In this document: positions 10,160 through 19,369 of the stretch, in pieces
Position numbering within the stretch: position 1 is the first letter of the stretch
Layout of the letters: each line of letters starts with the position of its first letter
Assembly (NCBI RefSeq): GCF_019203185.1
Contig: NZ_CP078093.1
Location: 930,001 to 994,000, forward strand
Direction: 5' to 3'
Length of the DNA: 64,000 nucleotides
DNA from: Crassaminicella indica
GTDB lineage: Bacteria; Bacillota; Clostridia; Peptostreptococcales; Thermotaleaceae
Notes under the pieces: model-generated
Told to the model about the DNA's origin: nothing
Database searches by the model: none
Seen by the model: only the letters and a program-made list of their open reading frames with translations
Position numbers and translations under genes: made by a program

Positions 10160-10759
10160 GCTGTTGATTTTGTTATAAAATTCATCTTTTGTAACCTTCA
10201 TATGCACATAACAGGTTTTCTTTTTTCCATTTGAAATAATAAATAATCTTCTTAAATGACTATATAAAGGATTATAAAATATTTCTGAATACTGATCTTC
10301 AAATTCATCTATACTTTCTTTTACAATTTTAAATCCACAGCTCTTATAACACTTTATAGCCCTTTTATTAAACTTTGCTGCTCTTAATATAAGGATTTTC
10401 ATTTTGAGGGTTTTAAAATAATAATCCAAAAATAGTGTGATTGCTTCTTTTCCATATCCTTTATTAATATGCTTTGCATTCAAAACAATACCCAATTCAC
10501 TTTCTTTCTTAATCCATTTCATATTTCGAATAGAAAGATAACCTACTACTTCCCCGTCCTTATTCTCTATAGCAAAGCTTTTTCTTTTAAATTTTTTAGT
10601 CTTAATTTTATACCATTCATCACTCTGCTCTTCGTTCATTTTGGGAAAATTATAATGAAAATACAATGGATCTTTATGGGTTGCCCAAAATTGCATTTTA
10701 TCCACATCTTCACGAACCAATTTTCTAATATTAACCTTTTCTCCCTCTAACTCCTTCAT
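10127..10759 (-). CDS. GNAT family N-acetyltransferase
   Basis: A 210-residue protein with a GNAT fold at about 5-160. The N-terminus VNIRKLVREDVDKMQFWATH is typical of the RimJ/RimL-like group. The acetyl-CoA pyrophosphate-binding loop is readable as NKGYGKEA, followed by the FNKRAIKCYKSCGFK motif. The last ~45 residues are an extension without a recognised domain. Acceptor substrate unknown. Its last codons encode the DnaA box cluster. Confidence 0.8.
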   Translation of the reverse strand: MKELEGEKVNIRKLVREDVDKMQFWATHKDPLYFHYNFPKMNEEQSDEWYKIKTKKFKRKSFAIENKDGEVVGYLSIRNMKWIKKESELGIVLNAKHINKGYGKEAITLFLDYYFKTLKMKILILRAAKFNKRAIKCYKSCGFKIVKESIDEFEDQYSEIFYNPLYSHLRRLFIISNGKKKTCYVHMKVTKDEFYNKINSLSTKIYASVE

Positions 10760-10855
10760 ATCCTACACCCCTATATAATAAACTATCTATATTATTATAA
10801 CGCATTACTCTAATGATTTTTATGCTTTTAATGATAAAAAAATGTATAAAAAAAT

Positions 10856-10881
10856 AAAAGCAGTCCATTTGAACCGCCTTT
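10856..10881 (-). terminator. Intrinsic terminator after dnaB
   Basis: On the minus strand AAAGGCGGTTC pairs with GGACTGCTTTT around AAAT and runs into T-rich sequence. Likely end of the rpsF-dnaB transcript. Confidence 0.75.
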
Positions 10882-10905
10882 ATACCTATTGTTAGCTTTT
10901 AAGCT

Positions 10906-12240
10906 TTAGCTTTCTCTATATTTATCTAAATTTGCAAATTTAGTGAATTGTCCAAGCCAAGCTAATTCTACCGTTCCTGTTGAACCATTACGTTGCTTTG
11001 CTATAATAACCTCTCCAATATTTTTCTTTTCACTATCTGGATGATAATATTCATCTCTATATAAAAACATAACTAAGTCAGCATCCTGTTCAATAGCTCC
11101 TGATTCCCTTAAGTCTGATAAAATAGGCCTATGATCTGCACGCAATTCAGGCGCACGAGATAGCTGAGATAGAGCAATTACAGGACAATCCATTTCTCTT
11201 GCAAGACCCTTTAATGAACGAGAAATATTAGAAATCTCCTGCTGCCTACTTTCTGATCTACCGTCTCCAGACATTAGCTGAAGGTAATCTATTAAAACTA
11301 AATCTAATCCCTGCTCAATTTTTAGCCTTCTGCATTTTGCTTTCATTTCCATAACACTAATCCCTGGCGTATCATCAATAAAAATTTTTGCTTGTGCCAA
11401 AGGTCCCATTGCCCTTGCTAGCTTTGGCCAATCATCTTCACTTAAAGTTCCTGTTCTAATCTTTTGTATTTCTATAAGAGATTCAGAACTTAACATACGC
11501 TGTACAAGCTGTTCCTTTGACATCTCAAGACTAAATATAGCAACAGATGCACCAGCCTTAATAGCTGCATTTTGGGCAACATTTATTGAAAAAGCTGTTT
11601 TTCCCATACTTGGTCTTGCTGCAACTAAGATCAAATCTGATTTTTGCAGTCCACTTGTCTTTCTATCTATATCTGTAAAGCCTGTTGTAAGTCCTGTTAT
11701 GCCACCTTTGTTTTTATATAGCTCATCAATTTTGTCAAAGGTTTCTAATAATACTTCTCGAATACCAGTAAATCCCTCTTGCGATTTCTTTTGAGAAATA
11801 TCAAAAATACTTTTTTCTGCCAAATCTAAAATGCTAGTTACTTCCTCTTCTGCTTGATATCCCTTTTCTAATATCTCAGAAGAAGCCTTAATAAGTCTTC
11901 TTAAAATAGATTTTTCTTCAACTATCTTAGCATAATATTTTACATTAGTAGTTGTCGGCACAGCTGAAGAAAGACTTGTTAAATAAGTAAGTCCTCCGAT
12001 CGCTTCTAAAGTTTGTCTTTGCGTTAATTCCTCTGACAACGTTATAAGGTCTACTGGCTCATCTCGACTATATAATGCTATAATCGCATCAAAAATTTCT
12101 TTATGGGCTTCCTTATAAAAATCCTCTCCACGAATAATTTCTGTTGCCATAATAATAGCTTCTTTATCAAGAATCATAGCTCCTAGTACAGACTGCTCTG
12201 CATCTATATTATGGGGTGGGACTCTTCCAAAGTGCTCCAT
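10906..12240 (-). CDS. dnaB: Replicative DNA helicase DnaB
   Basis: A 444-residue hexameric 5'-3' helicase, full family length. The N-terminal DnaG-interaction domain starts at RVPPHNIDAEQSVLGAMI. The RecA-like domain has Walker A ARPSMGKTAF, Walker B LVLIDYLQLM, and RQQEISNISRSLK with an arginine finger region near GAIEQDADLV. It is the helicase loaded by the DnaD/DnaC-like pair at 5.6-7.7 kb. ATG 12240 has AGGTG upstream. Last gene of the rpsF-ssb-rpsR-yybS-gdpP-rplI-dnaB cluster, but separated from rplI by a terminator-like hairpin. Confidence 0.97.
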   Translation of the reverse strand: MEHFGRVPPHNIDAEQSVLGAMILDKEAIIMATEIIRGEDFYKEAHKEIFDAIIALYSRDEPVDLITLSEELTQRQTLEAIGGLTYLTSLSSAVPTTTNVKYYAKIVEEKSILRRLIKASSEILEKGYQAEEEVTSILDLAEKSIFDISQKKSQEGFTGIREVLLETFDKIDELYKNKGGITGLTTGFTDIDRKTSGLQKSDLILVAARPSMGKTAFSINVAQNAAIKAGASVAIFSLEMSKEQLVQRMLSSESLIEIQKIRTGTLSEDDWPKLARAMGPLAQAKIFIDDTPGISVMEMKAKCRRLKIEQGLDLVLIDYLQLMSGDGRSESRQQEISNISRSLKGLAREMDCPVIALSQLSRAPELRADHRPILSDLRESGAIEQDADLVMFLYRDEYYHPDSEKKNIGEVIIAKQRNGSTGTVELAWLGQFTKFANLDKYRES

Positions 12241-12264
12241 GTTATCACCTTTCCTAATCTTATA

Positions 12265-12297
12265 AAGACCAGCATAGCTTTTGCTGGTCTTATATAT
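12265..12297 (-). terminator. Terminator or attenuator between rplI and dnaB
   Basis: Stem AAGACCAGCA with TGCTGGTCTT, short loop, T-containing flank. It lies just past the rplI stop, so it probably lowers read-through into dnaB. Confidence 0.7.
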
Positions 12298-12744
12298 TTA
12301 CCCTTCTAAAACCTCTACTCTCATCTTTGCTGTTACTTCTGGATAAATCTTCACTTCTACAAACCTTGCTCCTAATGTTTTTATAGGGCTATCTAACTGA
12401 ATCTTTCTTTTATCTATTTTAATTTTATGCTGCTTCATAAGCCCCTCTGCAATATCCTTTGAAGTGATAGACCCAAACAATCTTCCACCTTCTCCAGCTT
12501 TTCCTTTTAATTTAACTGTTAATGCTGAAATTTTATCTGCCAAAGCCTTTGCCTTTGCAAGCTCTTCATCCTTTTTTCTCTTTTCAGCAGCTTTTTGTTT
12601 TTTTAAAACCTTTATACTCCCAGATGTAGCTTCTTTTGCTAGTCCTCTTGGAATTAAAAAATTTCTAGCATGTCCATCACTAGCATTTACCACATCACCT
12701 TTTTTTCCTAAACCCTTTACATCTTTTAATAAAATTACCTTCAT
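12298..12744 (-). CDS. rplI: 50S ribosomal protein L9
   Basis: A 148-residue protein with the L9 signature [21 protein letters not shown]-like start, the long connecting helix rich in Lys/Ala (about 40-75) and a C-terminal RNA-binding domain. It binds 23S rRNA near the L1 stalk. The start codon overlaps the stop of the upstream gdpP-like gene by four bases, so translation is coupled. Confidence 0.97.
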   Translation of the reverse strand: MKVILLKDVKGLGKKGDVVNASDGHARNFLIPRGLAKEATSGSIKVLKKQKAAEKRKKDEELAKAKALADKISALTVKLKGKAGEGGRLFGSITSKDIAEGLMKQHKIKIDKRKIQLDSPIKTLGARFVEVKIYPEVTAKMRVEVLEG

Positions 12745-14735
12745 GATTCTTCACCTTCCTCAAAATATTCTTCTATTGCTTTTTCTAACATTACTTTAAC
12801 TTCTTCTATTTTTTTTCCTTTAATTTGCGCACCTGCCACTGTCAGATGTCCGCCTCCACCAAATTTTTCCAACATTACTTGTACATTTATATCCCCTAGT
12901 GATCTTGCACTAATAATAATCTCTTCATTGCTTCTAATTCCCAAAACAAACGAGGCAGTAATCCCTCGAATGTTTAGAAGTTCATCAGCTGCTTGAGCTG
13001 CTACTAAAGAAGGATTTTCTATATCCTTTGAGCATACAGATAAAGCAATATTATTGCTAATCACCTGTGCATTTTTTACAACCTCTGCTATGGCTACAAA
13101 AGTATTTAAGTCATCTTGAAAAAGCTGTCTTACATTTGTTGTATCTGCCCCTGCACGTCTTAACCAGGAAGCTGCTTCAAAGGTACGCACACCTGTTTTA
13201 AAAGAAAAGTTTTTTGTATCTACAGTAATTCCAGCAAGTAATGCTTCTGCTTCTATCTTCTCAATACTTATCTTATCATCCATATACTGAAGAATCTCAG
13301 CAACAAGCTCACATGTAGAAGAAGCATATGGCTCTAGATATATGAGAACTGCTTGATCGATAAATTCTGCTCCTCTTCGATGGTGATCTATAAGAACAAT
13401 TCTCTCAGCATATTCTAATGCTTTTGGACATTGTGTAAATCCAGGTCTATGTGTATCTACAACTACGACCAAAGTATCTTTATTTATTTTATTTAAAAGC
13501 TCTTCGTTTGTAATAAATTTATATGCTTCATGCTCTTTTATGTAATCATATAGATTTTTTATAGCTTCATTCACATCATTTAATACAATATATGCATCCT
13601 TTTCTCTATTTCGTACAGCCCTATATACGCCTAAAGCCGCACCTAAACTATCCATATCAGGAAACTTATGTCCCATGATTACAACTTCTTTTGATTGATC
13701 TATTAATTGCCTTAATGCATGTGCAATAACCCTTGCCTTTACTTTTGTTCTTTTTTCAACTGCTTTTGTTTTTCCTCCATAGAAATTCAGCTGCTTAATT
13801 TTTTTTACAACAGCTTGATCTCCACCTCTGCCCAAAGCAAGATCCATAGCTGCTCTTGCATATTCTTCTAAATGTGCTGGATTTTTCCCATTTGCTCCAA
13901 CACCTATGCTTAAAGTAATAGGTATTTGATTGCCTACCTGAATTTCTCTTATATCATCTAAAATAGTAAATTTCTTTGCTTCTAAAAGCTCTAAATATTG
14001 ATTTTCTATAAATAAAATATATTTATCCTTTTGGTATTTCTGAATAGCAGCATTTATTCTTGAACCCCAAAGTCCTATTCGTCTGTCTATTTCAGCTATT
14101 ACCAAAGGTCTATCTGCTTCTTTTGTATTCTTTAACACATCATCATAATTGTCAACCTCTACTAAAACAACAACAGGCTTTTCCTCATTATACTTTACTT
14201 TTAGGTTTTGGAAATTTGTAACATCTATCCAATATAACATAATCATATATTTTTCATCAATTCTAGATACTTTTACTATATTATATAAAACCTTATAATG
14301 TCTATCTTTAATTGTTACTTCAATGCTCATATCTTCTTTATCTTGCAAAATATTGTTTAGTTTAAACCCTCCAATTGCATCTTCAATATTTTTTTCAAGA
14401 AGATCATTTGTACCAAGCATTTCTGAAAACATAGCATTGTACCAACTAATGCTTCCATCAAATTCAATGACTACAAGAGGGATCGGCATATCTAATACAG
14501 CATATCTTGTAACCGAATCTATATTAGAAGATAAATTTTCAATATACTTTGTCCACATTTCTTCCCTATTATGCTGTGCTTTCCAATTGTAGTAGGCAAA
14601 GTATATCAATACAATAATACCAATACTGCCTATCAATAAATTATAATAAGCAATAATCCCTACAAATAAAGTCATAATCCATAAATGTATCTTCGTATCA
14701 GGTATTAACAATTTAGTAAACCTTCTATTTCCCAT
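12741..14735 (-). CDS. gdpP: Cyclic-di-AMP phosphodiesterase GdpP-like (PAS-GGDEF-DHH)
   Basis: A 664-residue protein. Two N-terminal transmembrane segments (about 10-50), a PAS-like domain (about 80-170), a degenerate GGDEF domain (about 170-300, without a GGDEF motif), then DHH/DHHA1 phosphodiesterase domains: [23 protein letters not shown] and LIDHHRRG carry the metal ligands, and [12 protein letters not shown] is the DHHA1 signature. The family hydrolyses c-di-AMP to control osmotic and cell-wall homeostasis. AGGAG eight bases upstream supports ATG 14735 over GTG 14744. Same gene neighbourhood as in Bacillus (yybS-yybT-rplI-dnaC). Confidence 0.93.
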   Translation of the reverse strand: MGNRRFTKLLIPDTKIHLWIMTLFVGIIAYYNLLIGSIGIIVLIYFAYYNWKAQHNREEMWTKYIENLSSNIDSVTRYAVLDMPIPLVVIEFDGSISWYNAMFSEMLGTNDLLEKNIEDAIGGFKLNNILQDKEDMSIEVTIKDRHYKVLYNIVKVSRIDEKYMIMLYWIDVTNFQNLKVKYNEEKPVVVLVEVDNYDDVLKNTKEADRPLVIAEIDRRIGLWGSRINAAIQKYQKDKYILFIENQYLELLEAKKFTILDDIREIQVGNQIPITLSIGVGANGKNPAHLEEYARAAMDLALGRGGDQAVVKKIKQLNFYGGKTKAVEKRTKVKARVIAHALRQLIDQSKEVVIMGHKFPDMDSLGAALGVYRAVRNREKDAYIVLNDVNEAIKNLYDYIKEHEAYKFITNEELLNKINKDTLVVVVDTHRPGFTQCPKALEYAERIVLIDHHRRGAEFIDQAVLIYLEPYASSTCELVAEILQYMDDKISIEKIEAEALLAGITVDTKNFSFKTGVRTFEAASWLRRAGADTTNVRQLFQDDLNTFVAIAEVVKNAQVISNNIALSVCSKDIENPSLVAAQAADELLNIRGITASFVLGIRSNEEIIISARSLGDINVQVMLEKFGGGGHLTVAGAQIKGKKIEEVKVMLEKAIEEYFEEGEES

Positions 14736-14746
14736 ATTTGGCACTC

Positions 14747-15718
14747 CTAAAATTCTTCCTTGTCCCTTTTTAATTTTCTAAAATTGATTATTGCATCAAT
14801 AAAGCCTAATACTGCAATGATCAAAACACCTTCTCTACTAAATAATAACAGCAAATAAATAAAAATCCTTAACACTTTTGTTATCTTAAAATGATTTAAA
14901 AAATAACTTACAACTGCAATTCCTTGTATAAAATAAATAAGCTGGAAAATTAAAAATTCATTTAATACTAATGTTTGAAAATCTACAACGTTAAGATATT
15001 TAGTTATTGCTGTAAGACCCACAATCAAAAATGTTCCCATGATAAAGCTTTTCGGCAAACTCATATATCTTAGAGGCATCAAGCCTTCAACTTTATATCC
15101 TATTCTCTTTAATATCCTTATAGCTATAACATAATTCATATATACAAAAAATGCTGACCCTACAATCATACCAGCAGGGATCGTCATAGCTATTATTTGG
15201 ATAAAAAGTTCTAGACTTTCTTTTAATTCTTTTATTTTATAAGGCTCAACACCCATGTCCTTATACATTTCCATCTGCTTTATATAAATATCCATAGCTG
15301 TTTTCATTTGTTTTATTACCTGATCTATTACATTCACATTAGACAACACATTTACAAGGCTAATAGATAAAAGCATTCCTAAAAGAGCAGCTACAGCCCC
15401 ACCTGCTAACACCTTATAAGGCGCATAGCTTTTATTCATCATATACCCCATAGCAATAGCAGGTATTCCTATAAATAAAACTAAAAATATCGTCTGCATA
15501 AGCCCTATCAAACTTGTTATGACTAATCCCCAAACAACAACTGCTAAAATCGTAAAATATATCCCTTGTCTTTTTCCTAATATTATAAAAGGTACTGGAA
15601 CTAAAAATATCACAGGTGTCAATATAGGTATATATATCAGCAAAATTGTAAAAATGCTAATTAAAGCTGCCATCAATGCTGCTTCAACCAATGCCCGTGT
15701 TTTTTTCTGTGTATTCAA
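14747..15718 (-). CDS. yybS: YybS family membrane protein (DUF2232)
   Basis: A 323-residue protein with about eight hydrophobic segments and the N-terminal pattern [17 protein letters not shown] typical of DUF2232/YybS. Function unknown. The gene is conserved next to gdpP, rplI and dnaB in Firmicutes, as here. TTG start at 15718 with AGGAG seven bases upstream. Confidence 0.85.
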   Translation of the reverse strand: MNTQKKTRALVEAALMAALISIFTILLIYIPILTPVIFLVPVPFIILGKRQGIYFTILAVVVWGLVITSLIGLMQTIFLVLFIGIPAIAMGYMMNKSYAPYKVLAGGAVAALLGMLLSISLVNVLSNVNVIDQVIKQMKTAMDIYIKQMEMYKDMGVEPYKIKELKESLELFIQIIAMTIPAGMIVGSAFFVYMNYVIAIRILKRIGYKVEGLMPLRYMSLPKSFIMGTFLIVGLTAITKYLNVVDFQTLVLNEFLIFQLIYFIQGIAVVSYFLNHFKITKVLRIFIYLLLLFSREGVLIIAVLGFIDAIINFRKLKRDKEEF

Positions 15719-15728
15719 AATATCACTC

Positions 15729-16055
15729 CTAGCTACGATTCTTATCCATATACTGCTTTAAGCTTGATAAATCTCCATGCCAATCCTCTATCTTATGTTT
15801 CTCTAAAATCCCCAATTTTATCTTATCTTCTATACGCATATCAATCCTCGTAAAAGGGATTCCTAATCTTTTTCCTAAAATATAGGTTACCATAATAATA
15901 TTGGCTAAAACATCTATCAACAAATCCTGAGATCCTTTTGCACCTTTTAATAATATTTCATATAGTGATGCAATAGTCATAAGCAATTCACTCTTTAGCC
16001 ATTCAATGGTTTTTATATTTTTAGTTATATCTATATGATGATCCCCTAAATTCAT
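15729..16055 (-). CDS. MazG-like family protein
   Basis: A 108-residue, mostly helical protein with ELLMTIASLYEILLKG and LLIDVLANIIMVTYILGKRLGI, resembling the MazG-like family of Clostridia. Canonical MazG enzymes are NTP pyrophosphohydrolases with EExxD metal motifs; a full motif is not obvious, so enzymatic activity is uncertain. It lies between rpsR and yybS in the ribosomal/replication cluster, ten bases upstream of yybS. Confidence 0.65.
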   Translation of the reverse strand: MNLGDHHIDITKNIKTIEWLKSELLMTIASLYEILLKGAKGSQDLLIDVLANIIMVTYILGKRLGIPFTRIDMRIEDKIKLGILEKHKIEDWHGDLSSLKQYMDKNRS

Positions 16056-16176
16056 AACCCTTATCCCCCTTTATATACATTATAGCAGATTAAGCCATAT
16101 TGTATAGATACCCCATTTTAAAATTTGCTGTTCTACTCTATTATAATCCCTTTCTGTAAAAAAATACAAATACTAA

Positions 16177-16207
16177 AAAAGAGAAGTGATCACTCACTTC
16201 TCTTTTG
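16177..16207 (-). terminator. Intrinsic terminator after rpsR
   Basis: AAAAGAGAAGTGA pairs with TCACTTCTCTTTT, with T-runs on both sides. It marks the end of the rpsF-ssb-rpsR transcript. Confidence 0.85.
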
Positions 16208-16208
16208 A

Positions 16209-16439
16209 TTATTCTGCTGTATATGGTAGTAATGCAACTGTTCTTGCTCTTTTAATAGCTGTAGTTAAAGCTCTTTGATGTGTTGCACAAGTACCAGTAA
16301 TTCTTCTTGGAAGTATTTTACCTCTTTCAGTAATATACTTGCCAAGCTTCTTAACGTCTTTGTAATCTATATAAGTTGCTTTGTCTGCACAAAAGCTACA
16401 TACTCTTTTTTTACGACCACGTCTCTTTGGCTTTGCCAT
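16209..16439 (-). CDS. rpsR: 30S ribosomal protein S18
   Basis: A 76-residue basic protein: [17 protein letters not shown] start, then [17 protein letters not shown] and [13 protein letters not shown] signatures. It forms a heterodimer with S6 on the 30S platform. AGGAGGG lies eight bases upstream of ATG 16439, which is therefore preferred over ATG 16445. Two CxxC-like pairs suggest the zinc-binding form of S18. Confidence 0.97.
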   Translation of the reverse strand: MAKPKRRGRKKRVCSFCADKATYIDYKDVKKLGKYITERGKILPRRITGTCATHQRALTTAIKRARTVALLPYTAE

Positions 16440-16456
16440 TTTCATTTCCCTCCTTT

Positions 16457-16855
16457 TTAGAATGGAATATCGTCATCATCTTCTATGGCTTGGAAACCAT
16501 CCGGATCTATTTGAGGGGGATTAAATCCACCTTGTTCATCCCTACTTTTTCTTGTATCAAGAAATTGTACTCTATTTGCTACTATATCTATAGTATAATG
16601 CATTACTCCGTCTTTTTCATAATTATTATTTTGAAGTCTTCCTTGTACTGCAACAAGACTTCCTTTTGCCAAGTAATTTGCACAATTTTCACCTTGTTTA
16701 TCCCATACAACTATTCTGAAAAAATCTGCTGTCTTTTCTTGGCCATATCCTCTATCTACTGCTATACTAAAGGTGGCAACTGCTTTTCCACTTCCTGCTG
16801 TAAATCTAAGCTCAGGATCTCTTGTCAATCTCCCGATCAATATTACTTGATTCAT
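16457..16855 (-). CDS. ssb: Single-stranded DNA-binding protein
   Basis: A 132-residue protein with an OB fold ([49 protein letters not shown]) and the acidic C-terminal tip DDDIPF that recruits replication and repair partners. Located between rpsF and rpsR as in most Firmicutes. Confidence 0.97.
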   Translation of the reverse strand: MNQVILIGRLTRDPELRFTAGSGKAVATFSIAVDRGYGQEKTADFFRIVVWDKQGENCANYLAKGSLVAVQGRLQNNNYEKDGVMHYTIDIVANRVQFLDTRKSRDEQGGFNPPQIDPDGFQAIEDDDDIPF

Positions 16856-16873
16856 GAAAACACCACCTTAAAT

Positions 16874-17161
16874 TTACTTTTCTTCTAAGCTTACAGTTAG
16901 ATGTCTCATTACGTCATCAGAAATTCTGAAATTTCTGTCTAGTTCTTTTGGAACATCAATACCAGCCTTGAAGTTCATTACAACATAGTAACCTTCGTTC
17001 ATCTTGTTGATTTCGTAAGCTAACTTTCTGTTACCCCACTCTTCAATCTTTTCGATTTCTCCGTTTGCTTCAACGATTCCTTTAAACTTTGCGATTACTT
17101 CGTTTCTTTTTTCTTCTTCAAGGTTTGACTTTAATATGAACATTGTTTCATATTTTCTCAT
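16874..17161 (-). CDS. rpsF: 30S ribosomal protein S6
   Basis: A 95-residue protein with MRKYETMFILKSNL, the WGNRKLAYEINKMNEGYYVVMNF core and the VMRHL end, typical of S6. It binds S18 and 16S rRNA. First gene of the operon; AGGGAGGTGG precedes the ATG. The short leader holds a hairpin fitting the S6:S18 autoregulatory motif. Confidence 0.97.
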   Translation of the reverse strand: MRKYETMFILKSNLEEEKRNEVIAKFKGIVEANGEIEKIEEWGNRKLAYEINKMNEGYYVVMNFKAGIDVPKELDRNFRISDDVMRHLTVSLEEK

Positions 17162-17182
17162 TCTTTTCCACCTCCCTATGGA

Positions 17183-17216
17183 CTAATTCGGTCCTGTCAG
17201 ACAGGACAGAGAGTTA
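17183..17216 (-). ncRNA. Candidate S6:S18-binding leader hairpin (rpsF leader motif)
   Basis: On the minus strand a strong hairpin GTCCTG-TCTGA-CAGGAC is followed by CCG on its 3' side, flanked by a weaker outer stem (TAACTC with GAATTA). A hairpin with a CCG bulge in rpsF leaders is known to bind the S6:S18 complex, mimicking its 16S rRNA site. It lies between the mapped promoter and the start codon. Assigned from position and the CCG; not covariance-tested. Confidence 0.55.
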
Positions 17217-17233
17217 TATACTCACATCATGAT

Positions 17234-17262
17234 ATTATATCAGTTGTCGTTAAATTATGCAA
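17234..17262 (-). promoter_or_regulatory. rpsF operon promoter
   Basis: On the minus strand TTGCAT (17257-17262), 17 bases, TATAAT (17234-17239) with a TG one base upstream (extended -10). The predicted transcript starts near 17227, giving a leader of about 65 bases. Confidence 0.8.
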
Positions 17263-17287
17263 GGATAAATGGAAAAATCAATTATAT

Positions 17288-19354
17288 TTAGAATTTAAAT
17301 TTTTCGATATGTACCTGCATAGCATTTGAACGCTCTTTTAATTCTTTACTTGTATTTAAAATATCTTTTGTAGCTTCACTCACTATCTGTGTTGTAGCAG
17401 CAATTTGCTGAGTTGCAGCTGATACTTCTTCAGATACAGCTGATGCTGATTGTACTCTTTCAATAATTTTTTCTTTCTTTCCATTTATTACAGATGTAGA
17501 AGCATCAATATTTGTAACTTTAGGAATGATTTCCTCTACTTCACTAATAATATCTTTAAAAGCTGCAATAGAATCTTTTACAATCTTTTCTTGTTCAATC
17601 AATTGCGTACTTACATTCTCTGCTGTATCTACTGACATTTTTGCATCCTTTGAAATGCTATTGATAATCTCATTAATACTGCTAGAAGACTGTTTCACCT
17701 GTTCTGCCAATCCTCTTATTTCATCTGCTACAACTGCAAAGCCTTTACCAGCTTCACCTGCTCTTGCTGCTTCAATAGCTGCATTTAATGCTAAAAGATT
17801 TGTTTGTTCAGAAACACTATTAATAACCTCTGTAATTTGCGTTACTTGATTAATGTTTTCACTTAATGTAGAAACATTTTCTTTTACACTTGTTGAAGCT
17901 TGATTCATAACCTCTATAGAAGAGATTAACTTTTCTAATTGCTCATTACTTATATTTGCTTTTGAATTTATTGCATTGGTTTTATTATTTACTTCAGAAA
18001 TAAGATCAGCAACAACATCTATTTCTTTTCCAAAGTTTATTAATTCTTGGGCTATCTCTGTTAAATCTTCTGCTTGTAAATTTGTTCCTTGTGCAACATC
18101 ACTTACAGAGTTTGCAACTTCATCATATGAATGATTAATTTTTTCAGCTACCTCATTTAAGTTTTTTGCATCGTTATCAACAAGTTCAGACATATCCTTT
18201 ATTTTTATCATCATATTTTTCTGTCCCTGTATCATATTTTCAAAGCTATCAGCAAGCTTTCCAAATTCATCTGAGCTTTTATTATTTATTTTAATTGTAA
18301 AATCTCCTTTTTCAGCGCACGCCATTAAATCGATTAAATGATGGATAGGCTTTGTAATAATTTTACTGATAAAATATGCAGCTACTACAGCAATAATCAG
18401 TCCAAGTAATATCATAATCGTTTGAAAAATTAGCATTTCTTGTACCTGTGATAAGATTTCACTTTTAGGAGCTGTTGCAATAATAACAAAACCATTATTC
18501 AATTTTGAAAAGCTGGTTAATTTTTCTACCCCTTGAAATTTTGTTTCTTGAATACCTAATTGTTTTTTATCTATAACATCTTTTAATTTCGCTAAGCTAT
18601 CATCTCCTAAATCTTTTAAGCTTTTATGCTCTTTTATTGTAGGATGCACAATAACATCATATTTTGAATTTAATAAGAAGGTATATCCAGTATCATATAA
18701 TTTCATTGAAAGGATACTTTTTTCAATAATCGAAAAATCTATGTCCATTCCTACAACACCTATTAATTGATCTCCATTATATACTGGTGAAGAATATGTA
18801 ATCATATTTTTATTTAGATTTTTGTCATAATAAGGATCACTCCATACTCCATGCCCTGTGTTAATAGGTCTAAAATACCAAGCCGCATTTTTATTTGAAG
18901 GAGTTAAATCTTCAAGCGGTGTAGCCTCTCCAATATTTTTATAATCACCATTTTCATCTGTAAAATATACAGATTGATAAAGCTTGTCTGCATGAATTAA
19001 TTTTGGATTAAATGCAAAATACGCATCAATATTTCCTACTGCATTTTTTGCTGCATTATAAACTAATGGATTTACACCTTCAATAAAAGCATCCATGTAA
19101 TTTGATGTACTTAATTGCTCTTTATTATATATTCCTGCAATACTATTCCCTAGATTATCTACAGAGCTTTCAAGAGAATTCATCATTTTATCAAACTCAT
19201 TTGCTTTATTTTGCACCATTAAAAGCATTTTATCATTAGCATTACTACCAATAATCTTTCTGCATTTTACATAGCTTACCCCACTTATTACAGAAGATAC
19301 TAGCACAGTACATATGATAATCGCTAAAGCAATTTTATAAGATATTTTTTTCAC
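17288..19354 (-). CDS. Methyl-accepting chemotaxis protein with Cache-type sensor
   Basis: A 688-residue chemoreceptor. TM1 at about 8-27, an extracellular double-Cache-like domain (about 35-300, with [19 protein letters not shown]), TM2 at about 308-330, a HAMP domain, then a signalling domain with the highly conserved hairpin tip ([20 protein letters not shown], about residues 515-535). It senses an external small molecule and controls CheA. GTG start at 19354. The stop of the upstream PLP decarboxylase gene is 15 bases away, so the two are probably one operon and the ligand may be an amino acid or amine. Confidence 0.9.
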   Translation of the reverse strand: MKKISYKIALAIIICTVLVSSVISGVSYVKCRKIIGSNANDKMLLMVQNKANEFDKMMNSLESSVDNLGNSIAGIYNKEQLSTSNYMDAFIEGVNPLVYNAAKNAVGNIDAYFAFNPKLIHADKLYQSVYFTDENGDYKNIGEATPLEDLTPSNKNAAWYFRPINTGHGVWSDPYYDKNLNKNMITYSSPVYNGDQLIGVVGMDIDFSIIEKSILSMKLYDTGYTFLLNSKYDVIVHPTIKEHKSLKDLGDDSLAKLKDVIDKKQLGIQETKFQGVEKLTSFSKLNNGFVIIATAPKSEILSQVQEMLIFQTIMILLGLIIAVVAAYFISKIITKPIHHLIDLMACAEKGDFTIKINNKSSDEFGKLADSFENMIQGQKNMMIKIKDMSELVDNDAKNLNEVAEKINHSYDEVANSVSDVAQGTNLQAEDLTEIAQELINFGKEIDVVADLISEVNNKTNAINSKANISNEQLEKLISSIEVMNQASTSVKENVSTLSENINQVTQITEVINSVSEQTNLLALNAAIEAARAGEAGKGFAVVADEIRGLAEQVKQSSSSINEIINSISKDAKMSVDTAENVSTQLIEQEKIVKDSIAAFKDIISEVEEIIPKVTNIDASTSVINGKKEKIIERVQSASAVSEEVSAATQQIAATTQIVSEATKDILNTSKELKERSNAMQVHIEKFKF

Positions 19355-19369
19355 TCTTATAACCCCCCA

